21,976 bases of DNA from Spirogloea muscicola (lineage: Eukaryota > Streptophyta > Zygnematophyceae > Spirogloeales > Spirogloeaceae). Location of the stretch: contig WELB01000039.1 of the NCBI GenBank assembly GCA_009602725.1, positions 100,518-122,493 on the forward strand, read 5' to 3'. The notes below the pieces were generated by a model, which worked only from the letters and a program-made list of their open reading frames with translations, was not told where the DNA came from and did not search any database. Position 1 is the stretch's first letter, and each line of letters opens with the position of its first letter. Below are positions 8,304 to 18,296 of the stretch, piece by piece. Both the position numbers and the translations under genes were made by a program.

Positions 8304-11300
8304 TCAGAAGGGTGGTTCTGTGATGAGGACATTGCGGAGCCCGAAATGTCGGTGCGACGCATCCCCTGTGTTGGTCAGCAGAACCCCACGCGCCTGCAGC
8401 AGGCCAATCAGTACCGTCTCTAGAGAGCGCGCTGCGCTCATGTCCGGCATCCGCACATACGCAATGGTTGCCCCGCGTAGCCCCTTGGCGCGGTGCGCCC
8501 TGATCCTCCCCCAGATGTTGTCAGTCTGGATCACCAGCCCGCGCAACGGGAGGCCTCTTGTAAATGGCTTGTGGAGTAGCTAGGTTACCACAAATTGAGT
8601 CACCTTGCATGTATATGTGGTCCACACAATATACATTTTGACGCATCTGCTGAGAGCAAAACGATTGCAGTTCACCCCAGAATCATGCAGTGTGCTACGT
8701 GACCGCCTAGGCAATGGGTATATCACCTGGCCAACATAAAATCGGTTGTCAGGCCTGTGGATGACATAGACGCAGGACTGGCTGACGGCTCCTGGCGGTG
8801 GCACCTGACGCGGCATCACAATCTGCCACTCGAGCGCTTGGTTGCCGAAGCTCGCCAAGAGTAGGCCGCTCAGCTCAGCCAGGTTGAAGGAGACGGCCAC
8901 CTGCTGCGAGCTGGGATACTGCATCGAGGTTCCTGCGCAGGTTGATATATCAAGATGACCACAGACCGTCATCACCAAGTGCAGGTCTCCTATACAGACA
9001 CTAGGGCGGACCACTGGAAATCGAGTGTCTACTCAATGCTGAAAAATGTCATAAAGTCCCCTGGCCCTGAAGCTTGCACTACCCCATGTAAAGGAAACAT
9101 ACAGTACACAGCGCGTGTCATGGAGTTGGATATTGATAAGCAGCTTCAATAGCTATAGTTCCATAATAATACCCTTGCTTCTTGTATTGCATGCCACCGT
9201 GCTCTCTGCCGAGTTGCTCTTCTGTATTGCTTCTGTGACAGTGGCAGCCTCTGCTGGCCTGGTGTTATAGGTGCTGCATGTTGATGATGGTTCGACCTCA
9301 AAATGCATCAATGAGCCATTGGAGCCGATCAGCGTGTCCAAAGAGCTGAGGTAGCTTCCATTGCAACCGCCACCTTCCTTGTCAGTCTGTGACAACAAGG
9401 TACATTCAGCTTCCACCTGCTGTACTTGTGTGTCCACCACCTCCCCTCCTCCGTGGCTGTTGACAGCTAAATTCACCTCAACTTGTCCTTTAATATGCTC
9501 AGCAGCACTTTCAGGGTCAGGATAGGCTGTAAGCACAATGTCCTCCTCGAGCAAGACTGCCGCAGCCCGCCGGCCCCTGGCCCTGCCTTTGGCACTGTCT
9601 TTGACTACCTTCCGCTGCGTCACCTTACCAATGGCGTCGTTCTTGACAAGGGCCGCCGGGGCAGCTTGCACTGAAGCGTTTTCCTCCAACTGACTGAGAT
9701 GGTTCGTGTTCCTGGGCTTATCATGCGTCATCTCATGGTAGATCTCCTTGGCGCGCGTCACAAGCTCGCTGCTGACGCCCTCCTGCCGAGCAACCTCAAA
9801 TGCCAGGCTCTCGCGACACTCACCGTCGCTGAGAACCCACGTGGGCACACGCCGGCCATCATCCTGCACGGCTGTCCCCATGGCCTTTCGGACCACCTGC
9901 TGGCCACCATTGTTCCACCCGCTTGGCACTGTCCCGATGGCCCAGTGGTCGAGCAGGCCATGGAGATGCGTCGAGAAGATGCCAAGGCAACGGCGCGCTG
10001 CTAGCGCCTCCAGCACCGCCGCTGCAATGGCCGTGCCCTTGGTCACCTCCGTGCCCTTGCAGAGCTCGTCCACGAACACAAGGCTTCGCTCTGTCGCCTC
10101 CACCTCAATTGTCCGCAGCTCCGCCATCTCTACCTGCAATCCTTGTGCAATTGAGATATTCAGATTTCACCGTGATATCATGAAATTGTCTGTCCAATAT
10201 CTCCAAGGCATTAAGTGGACAATGACAGCAATATGTACTTTATCTTTTAACTGCTCTAGCAATGACTAGCTGACCTGCCGATGACCTGAGCAAGAGAGCG
10301 ACGGAGGCTAACGTCAATGTGATGAATTTCAACAATTACAGGAAACATTCATCAAAATAGTACCTGGAAGGAGCTCTTCCCATCAGCAGGGCTGTCAGCT
10401 GACATCATCCTGATTATCACCAAGTCCAGCGGCGGGACACTGCCGGACTTTGCCGGCACAGCCAGCCCACAGCTGGCCAGCAGCGCTGCTGCGCAAGTTG
10501 ACCGCAAGAGCGAGGACTTGCCACCACCGTTGGGCCCAGTGAGCAAGAAAATGGACGACATGGCAATGTCATTGGCCACCTGCCTGCCGCTGATTGGCTC
10601 CAGCCAGAAGGGCACGAGGCCCTCAAAGCGCACTTCTCGGTCTTCGGCAGCAGGGCTCTTCTGTTTGGAGCTAGGTTTGTCAACAAATGTGGGATACGTC
10701 CAGCCCTTACGTCGACTCTCACTGCATGGGGAAAACATTAACAGGCAGCAACAACGTCAGCGCTCAATAAGCGTCAGCAACAAAGTTCGAATGGCACCAG
10801 TCACTTACATCCATAACAAACGCTAGTGTCTACATAACTCCCTTGTCTAAATCAGGCTCTTAATCTGCAGGAAGTGAAGGAGGGCAGCAGCGTTGCTAAA
10901 TCCTACCGAACATGCTCAAATAGTGTCTTGCAGATCGTGGAGAATGCCGTGAGGGCAATGATGCTGTTCAACTTCTCCTGGAGGTCCCCAGTCAGATGGC
11001 GCAGGGTGCCCACCACAGCCTCTCCCGCCGCTTCAACTGCAGCGTGATACCTGGTCAGAAGGATGACAGGCCAGTCAGACTCATTGAAGCCATATGAGCA
11101 TGGCCATCATGACCAAGGGTTGCAGTCCAGGACTTAACAAGCCTCTCCTGAGCTTACCTGCGCACCGCACCATCAATGGTCGGCGTGGTGTGCCAGTCAT
11201 CGCCCATGCGCTTCCCCTTGTTGTCGACTGGGTGAATCAGCTGGGCAAACGTCTCCCGCGAGGCAGACAAGTGATCCGTGCTCACCCCCAATAGGCGGCG

Positions 11301-14300
11301 CAATCCCTTGGCCTTGAGCAGCACGAACCCCTGTTCCCGGTGGTAGCAGACCTCAGCGCGCCCAGCGATGGTAACTAACGCTGGTCCAACCAGGCTCCGC
11401 AGCCTCTCAATCACGGGGAGAAAGTCGGCGGTCACCTGGGAGCAGCCAACAAGAGCCAGAGCATCCACTTTGCTTGAAAGATATCAATCATGATAATAGT
11501 CGTTGGAATAAATACCTCAACCCATGAAGTATGCAGATACGAATGTGCAGTGGACACATATATCTTTCTACTAATTTACACAGAAGCAAGGAGCAAGCAG
11601 CACAAGTTATTCACCGTGTTGTGCAAGGCAGCTGCAGCCTCGTCCACATTTGCAAATGCCTCGGCAGCGTGCTTCCGCATAACCTTGCCCTTCCATGAGC
11701 GCTCATGATCCATGAAGAAGTCGTCCGGGATGTGCTCGCTCATGCTGACCGCTTGTTCAGGGTCCTCTGGCACCGCCAGCACATCATTCACCTTGGCCAC
11801 AATATGCTGGCAGTCCTCCAACTGCAGCAGCAAATAACAGGACCCTAAAGGTATTCAATGACCATGAGACTACAGTCTGACTGATATCTGCAGATTGTAT
11901 TGCTGTGCAAGGCACTGCCAGCGGACTAAGTGTACCAGGTTCGCTCATGATGTCAAGCCCACACGAAACTAGAACGATGCTAAAACGTTGCCTGACTGCG
12001 GATCAGAGGTAGTGGGCCACCAGCTGCTCATCGTTGAAGTGGATGCCAGCCGCGAGCCACGTTGGGTCAAGGAGCAACTCCGCAATGGGTCGCAGGTCGG
12101 CGCTGGCATGCATGCTGAGGAAGTCCTCGGCCAGCTGGCGCACCCGCGCAAGCTCCACATGATTGGCCTCCCTATCCCGGATAAGCTTCACCATCTGTTT
12201 CACTCTTGAGGTGCGACAAGAGGAACAGCAACAGATGAGAGAGCAGAGCAACAAATTCCAAGAATACTCGAAAGGAGTAGCCCGCTCTGTTGATTATTAG
12301 GTAATTTGGGGTCCTATGTTACATGAATGCTCCCACATCCTATTGGCCCTTCACATAGTCATAGACGATATTTGGCTGGCAAGAATAGCTGGCAAATGCG
12401 AAACTTAGTGGCTGATTCAAGTGTAAGTGCATGCTGGGGTGTACTCTGAGGAGATGCATCATTGGGCCCCTTATACTAGCAAGCGGCAACTGCACATTGT
12501 GATGGCTCAAGCACCCTCCAGTGGGGTTGTACCCGTGCTGCCGACAGGCCTCTTTGCAATGCACCATGTATACTGTTGGTGCACTTGGGCCACCACACTT
12601 TTCATGGTGCACTTGGGCCATCACACGGTTCAGCCTCCGCTTGCCAAGGAGGCAATCAGCTCCTGACAGAGTTTCCCAACACGCATATACACGTGGCTCG
12701 ACTACAGACTCAGCAATCTCCAGCCATCTCCCATGTTTGCAATATTGTGAGTCTGCTAAGTATTGCTCTTGTTTGTGAATCTATCTTACTAAGTGACGGT
12801 AGAGAGCAATTGCCGCAAACGCAACGCTATGCCTTAGTTCGTGTGACCACTACTCAAACCACCTCACCTTTGCACTAGAAACGCATGTGAAGGACGGCAC
12901 TGGCGTCAACAGTTGGCACATGAGTTTGCTCGCCGCCTGGATGGAGAGCGCAATTGGCTGCGGAGGTGGATTGAGAAGCAAGTCGCGTAAGTATCTGCAC
13001 ACCAGAAGCACATTCAGTTCTGAATGAAATCTTTCCCTCAGTGATCAACTATTCAAAGATCGATGATGACTCATAAGGTGCACTCACACTGGAATCACAG
13101 TGTTCCACAAAGATCAGCTAAAGTAAGATTGTGACCATGGCTTTTGAGGACGAGTGAGGTAGTAAGGAAAAATTGCTGATGCTGCAGGACAGGCTTGCCA
13201 ACATCAAGAGCACTGCAGCATATGGACAGGAGCCAAGGATTCACGCTTCGCAGAGGCCGCGGCTGTCGAGGTCTGCAGGGAGGAGGGAGCGGATGAGAGA
13301 AGGGACGCCGGGCGTTGTCAGGATGCCAATTTGACTGGCTGTGGAAACGTAGAGTGGCCGAATGCGATCGCCGGCTGGCGGGGCGATAAGCCGGAATGGC
13401 TCCTGCAGCGGCAGGTCAAACATGCGGCACACCTCGTCCTGTAGCTGCAGGAGCGGGTCCCCCTGATACCAGTCATAAGGCTTCCCATGGCACTCCGCCC
13501 ACAAGAGACCACCCTCGCCGGACTCTGTCCACTTGGCAGTCCCTGCCAGGTGCACCAGATCGGTCTGGTATTACTTACTGGAGACCTAATGTCTCGCATT
13601 TGCAAATTATCTACCAAGCCCATAAAGCCGGCCAGTTGCTTCCTCGCAGTGCATTTGCTCCAGCAGCAGTTAATATGCGCCTGAACTTTCACTGCTTGCA
13701 CAGGCAGGATAAGGAACACAAGCAATACCGTCCAACGTGTTTCCCATGGTCGAATGGAGGAAGAGCCTCTGGTAGCCCTTTGACCTGAGCTTGGCTATCA
13801 CGCCCTCCTCAGTCAAGCCTTCCTCCATGGAATATGTCCGAAGGAGCTCGGTGATGCTCACAACAATGTATCCACGACTGCTCCTGGCCAGTCCTGCATA
13901 TAAACATTGGCGTGACGAGGCTCTGTCTTAAGAGTAGCAATCAGTAACCACTTCAGCACATATACGTGACACAAGCAAGAGACGGTCCGCAACTAGGTAG
14001 GAAGCCAATGTGACTTGCACATGTTGCACAGGCAACAGGGCATAAACATCGCTAGACAGGTGAGGAGGGCATCCGAATACTAGCAAGGAGCACCACAGAA
14101 GCCTGCGGAAGCATTCTGTCGAGGTAATAGCATGCTTGTATTGGACTCACCAACAACTGGTAGCGGTTCTGGAAAGTGCACATCAATGTCAGCGGCCGCC
14201 AAGCCGTACACATAAGGACTCCCTGGGTGAGCATGCCTGATAAGACAACATTGGCAATCGCAGACCTGATGTAACATCCGGCAGCATAGTGAAAGTAGAC

Positions 14301-16027
14301 GGACAACCAGGACAAACACGTACTATATATCTGATTTTAGCTGCTGTGATAAAGGGGTTGGACTTGCAAATGCAATCCAGGACATGAGTGAGTGTAGCAG
14401 TTACCCAGAGATGAAGCGGTTCTTCCTCTGCCTGGCCACAGTAGGACCAGAGGCCTCCTCCATGATGCATACTGAGAGGCCCACACTGGTCAGCGAGTCC
14501 AAGGTCTGCCTCAGGTTCTGCAGAGAAGAAGGTGACGCAAGCTGAGCTCCTAAGCTTGTCGCTGCACTGGGCGAGAAGTCAGGCGCAGGCTTATTCGATA
14601 CAGCAGTCAGTGCCAAGCCAAGCAAGGGTCCAGCCAGAACATGTGCAGACCTTCTCTTTGACTAAAAATTGTGACTCTTGCATGACAACATTCAGACACG
14701 ACTCCCTGACCAGATATCTGTGGCGACGCAGTGCTCTACAACTTGTTTACTGCCGCATCTCTGGGTCTATCATTACAAACAGTACAGCTGCATGGCTTAC
14801 CAGGACAGGGCACCCGGCCTTGGGGATGTTGTCGGCACGAGCCCCGCCCATAGGATTGAGCCCCGCATGCTCCACAAGCATGCAGGCATCAAAACCCACA
14901 GCCTCGTAAAACTCCCCAATCTGCAGAGCAGCAAGAAAAATGGACCGTCTGAGGCAGCCAGTAGGTGACACGGTGGCTCCGCATGAGCTTGATAGCACTG
15001 AGCACTGGTCGAATCGGGCTGATGGATCTGAGTTTGTGCAGACGGGCAACAACGAAAGCAGGGGCTCACACTCCTCCACTACCACAGAAATTGGCAATGA
15101 GCAACCAACATTACATATTCATGGTGCCTCTTGCTTGCTGGGTCAGCGCTTACCCGGCAGAGGACAACCTCGCGAGGGAATTTGCGTTTGGTCTCCAGGA
15201 TCTCTGCGTTGATGGACCCCTCCTTGAGCGTCCCATTCTTGAGGCTGGCGTCAACTCCCAGCAAGTTGGTGTATGCTAAACGCTTCTGCATCTCCTTGAC
15301 TGCCGCCTTGCTGCACTGGGCCACCCTCTGGTCCAGCCACAATGCATCCAGATAGCAACATCTTGCTCGGTAATGCATTCCAAGCTTTCGTTTGCCCATG
15401 GGGGAATGACCTTATCTCGGAATCTGGGTCTTTGGGTGCTCAAATAGGTCACTGATTTGACAGCAGTGGAGCAGTGTCCAGTTGATGGAAGACACTTCTC
15501 ATCTGTCATGTGCACTTCAGACTTGAAGAGAGAGACTTCGACAACTCCAACTGACTGTTAGCCTCTCTTCAGAAGGCGGTTAAGTACGGGCAGAGAGTGT
15601 GAAGCTCACTACTCTACCGTACAATAAGGCACCTCTGACTAGCTGGAATGGACAATGTCAGCATTCCAGATCTCCTTTAGGCAACCCGCCTGACACTCCA
15701 AGCTGACTTGAGTTGCATCAGCCGAGGGTCGGACTGCAATCCCCTGCACCGACTTGCGGAGGCCAACACAGCGGCATTGCAGTCCCTCCTAGCACTGGCG
15801 AGCAGCTCCTCGGCTGGAGGCTTAACGTAATCCGAGGACGTGGAATATATCAGGACCTCAGTACCAGAGGCTGAGCGAGCATCGTGGTTGAGGTTCACGA
15901 CTGCTGACTTGTGATGGAGGAGAGGATCCAGGACGACGGTCCCTGATGGAGCAGAGCGGAACTGAGTGTTGAAGCAAAGGCTTCTGAGGACGAGGACGAC
16001 CTTAGCATTTAAGATGGATATTGACAT
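8304..16027 (-). CDS. MSH1: MSH1: organelle-type MutS homologue with C-terminal GIY-YIG nuclease domain
   Basis: MutS-family ATPase fused to a GIY-YIG endonuclease, as in land-plant MSH1, which acts in mitochondria and plastids to suppress repeat recombination and mutation. Phase-matched exons: about 15399-15154, 14920-14801, 14517-14405, 14236-14151, 13893-13729, 13542-13245, 12994-12868, 12194-12021, 11821-11615, 11435-11158, 11050-10907, 10721-10364, 10133-9173, 8932-8727, 8525-8304 (TGA). Counting from ATG 15399 this gives 1,234 aa. Motifs: YTNLLGVDASLKNG; mismatch-binding GEFYEA (Phe86, Glu88) with GLNPMGGARADNIPKAGCPV; HAHPGSPYVYG; Walker A GPNGGGKSS (about 715); SSFQVEMAELR; Walker B LVFVDE (about 790) with the STHLHG switch; GIY-YIG strands VYVI (1147) and YVG (1158), Arg1168/1170, Glu1197 and Asn1213. 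A roughly 230-residue linker precedes the nuclease. The N terminus is unresolved: an open frame from ATG 16027 (MSISILNAKVVLVLRSLCF, Arg-bearing and without acids, like a transit peptide) could be exon 1, or translation may begin at 15399. Confidence 0.9.
8727..8932 (-). other. Exon carrying the first half of the GIY-YIG domain
   Basis: Joins the exon ending at 9173 by phase 1 (SKG-TSMQYPS). It carries the end of the linker, then SCVYVIHRPDNRFYVGQ with both tyrosine motifs of the nuclease. The donor GTGATA follows YVGQ, and the rest of the domain (TDNIWGRIRAHR to the stop) is in 8525-8304. The intron therefore cuts the nuclease just after its second signature strand. Confidence 0.88.
12578..12633. 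repeat. Two tandem 28-bp units in an MSH1 intron
   Basis: GGTGCACTTGGGCCA starts both units (12578 and 12606); the copies differ at four positions. The repeat lies inside the large intron between the exons at 12194 and 12868. Confidence 0.8.
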
Positions 16028-16470
16028 CTGTAGATGTGTTTGAGAGCCAGAGGCTGAGCAGACCTCCTGCCAGAGCTGGAGGTGTGGGAGGTCCTCCTTG
16101 CGTAGCTGCTGCCCGGCGCCGGCGGCGGCGGCGTCGGCGACCCTGCGGCCGCTGGCGGCTCTCCCGGCCGCCCAGACGCGGTGGCGGAAGTGGCGCCTGG
16201 ACTCCCCCAGCGCGGGGAGGCTTGGCGGCCGAGCTCCCACCCCGAGGCTCCAGCAGCGCCGGCGACTGCAGCCACGCCGTGCAGCCGCCACCTCCGTCGC
16301 CGCCGCCGCCGCCGCNCGCGCCCAGCAGAGCCACCGCCCGCAGCCGCCGCCGCCGCCGCGGCGGCGGCGGCGGCGGCGGCAGCTCCTTGGAGCTCCGGTT
16401 ATGTGTTCCATGGTTCCGGCGCCCCGGATAAGCCTGGCAGATGCACGTACGGTCACTCGTGGGACTTGAT
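16028..16470. promoter_or_regulatory. GC-rich 5' region of MSH1 with CCG/CGG runs
   Basis: Strongly GC-rich stretch directly upstream of the most upstream candidate start codon of MSH1. It contains a CGC run ending in an N at 16316 and a CCG/CGG palindrome at 16343-16374. The open frames on both strands are runs of Ala/Arg/Gly/Pro caused by composition. Promoter or 5' UTR role is inferred from position and from the same signature near the other gene starts. Confidence 0.45.
16343..16374. repeat. Perfect 32-bp CCG/CGG palindrome
   Basis: A CCG run passes straight into a CGG run around a central CCGCGG. This gives 16-bp arms with no loop bases, which can extrude as a cruciform or fold in RNA as a long GC hairpin. 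Confidence 0.9.
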
Positions 16471-18296
16471 TAGAGTCCCCCTCGGTTGTGATTTCCGTTT
16501 TGCTTTGTTACCTTAGCCCCTGCATGATATATGCCTTCGTTCGTCTTACTTGGTCCTGTACTGGCCTGCCGTTGGCCTCCTCTGTAGCTGTGCTTGCTTG
16601 CTTCAGGCATGCCTCTGTATGTGCATACATTCATATACGTGGACATTCCCATGCTGCTCGAGCTTACTGCATGGGCAGCGTAACTTGCCTTATTGCATAG
16701 CAACAGCGCACATTCTCCCCAGCCTGAGACCTCTGCCTGCTGCTACGTGCCTGCTGCATGGTCTGCTTGCGGATGAAGGTGTGAGCTGATCATATGTGCC
16801 AGTCGAGGCACTGCACGGTGCCCTTGACGGAACCGCCACATGCATGGAAAACCTGCACATCATTACCCTTGGTGCAATGGCCACTCCCCATGATCCTCTG
16901 CAGTCGGGAGCCTTGTTGTGAGGCACAAAAGGTCTGCAATGAGGCGCCTTATCTACTTTCGGACCTATCGCCCACAGCCACAGCAAACACTGCAACTTGT
17001 CTGCACGTGCAAGCTTGTTTTTTACTCAATGTGATATTGCTGTAGCACTGGCACCAACAGACTGCAAAGAGGACATCTTTGCTGGCTGGCTTGACAGACA
17101 CACATGCCTGCACTTGGACAGACTGAGTCATTAGCTATAGGCAACTAAAAGAAAGAGAAGTTCAACTCACATGATCTTACACCAGTCCAGATCCCTGGTG
17201 TTCCTCTCAGCGCATGTTCTCAACACACGCATGCAACGAGGTAGCATGTCAATGGCACGCTCATGTTCTAATAATTCGTCTCTCGATCAATTGCTGCCGA
17301 ATGTCTCAATTTTGTGGAAAGCAGATGGCCTAGATCAGCTTATGAGTTTGAGCAATGTCACACATTATGTGATGTACCAGGAGTTTGGATCCCCAATTTC
17401 TTCAAAGAGTTAAGAATATTCCAGCATCACGTCGCAGTGCAACAGAAGCAAAAAGCCATATTTTGTCTGCTCAGATCCTATTGTGTATAATAACCACCCA
17501 ATACGTACAGTATTTTTGATGCTGCATGTAATCTTGTTAGACTGTGTTTGTTCAAGTCAGACATTGCAGACCGGAAAGAGAAATGTGCGCCCATAACGAA
17601 GAGTGGCTGCAGACCAGAAAGGGAGTGAGGAGAATAATAGCCAGATTTCAAAATCCCACCACTTGGTGAGGAGGTTGCTATTTGTTCATCAAATCGACGC
17701 TGCAGACCATATCATGTCACATTGTTTGGAATGGGACTTAGGAAAAGGTGATGTGCAAAGGAAAAGTCTAAATTCTTCAACAAACTATGTAACATATGAA
17801 AGGGACTTTTCAGGCATGATGCTGATGTGCAGAGTTGATTTTTGAACAAAACAGGCCACATGCAGTATATTTAAAATATGCTTTATTGATATCAAAAATG
17901 ACATTTAAGATGTGCCACGTTCGTAAATACGTTTTCAGAATGCATCAGCATCACGGACATCATTGTTAAAGACCAAAAAGTCTTGAGGATTTTGTACAAG
18001 CCATTCCTTGTGAGAAGGCCTGGAACTGTTTGCTACTTCTTTTATTGAGGAACTCTTGAGGAGTTCCGAAATATACAACAAAAGTCTCACAGGATGACTG
18101 CTGAAAAGAGGATGAACAGCATGTGCAACTTGGGGTACAGGTTTGCAGTACATGACCCACCATTCTATGCAACGTTGTCTACATGGCAGGGTGGTTTGTG
18201 AAGAATAAAGAATGGTGGTGCGGTTGCCATGTTCCACATGTTGTTCTCAGAGAAGGAGGGTAACAGGTTCAAGGAGGGTAAAAAGTTACTCTGACT
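16471..18296. other. Spacer without a recognised gene
   Basis: About 1.8 kb between the 5' region of MSH1 and the 3' end of the membrane protein gene. It becomes AT-rich after about 17130. Open frames are short, have no domain signature and carry no splice-consistent partners. Minor repeats: TGCAGACC-GAAAG at 17564 and 17609, and AAGGAGGGTAA at 18253 and 18271, just after the stop codon of the membrane protein. Part is likely the 3' UTR of that gene. Confidence 0.5.

Noticed and set aside
11436-11468. Extended 5' end of an MSH1 exon (VDALALVGCSQ)
   Set aside because: The acceptor GCTCCCAG just after it gives HNT-VTADFLPVI in phase, matching the family without an insertion.
15999-16516. Long open frames through the GC-rich block, both strands
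   Set aside because: Ala/Arg/Gly runs across an N and a palindrome; a typical composition artefact.
17171-17845. Two 80-codon plus-strand open frames in the AT-rich spacer
   Set aside because: No motif, no start context and low complexity; length is within chance.
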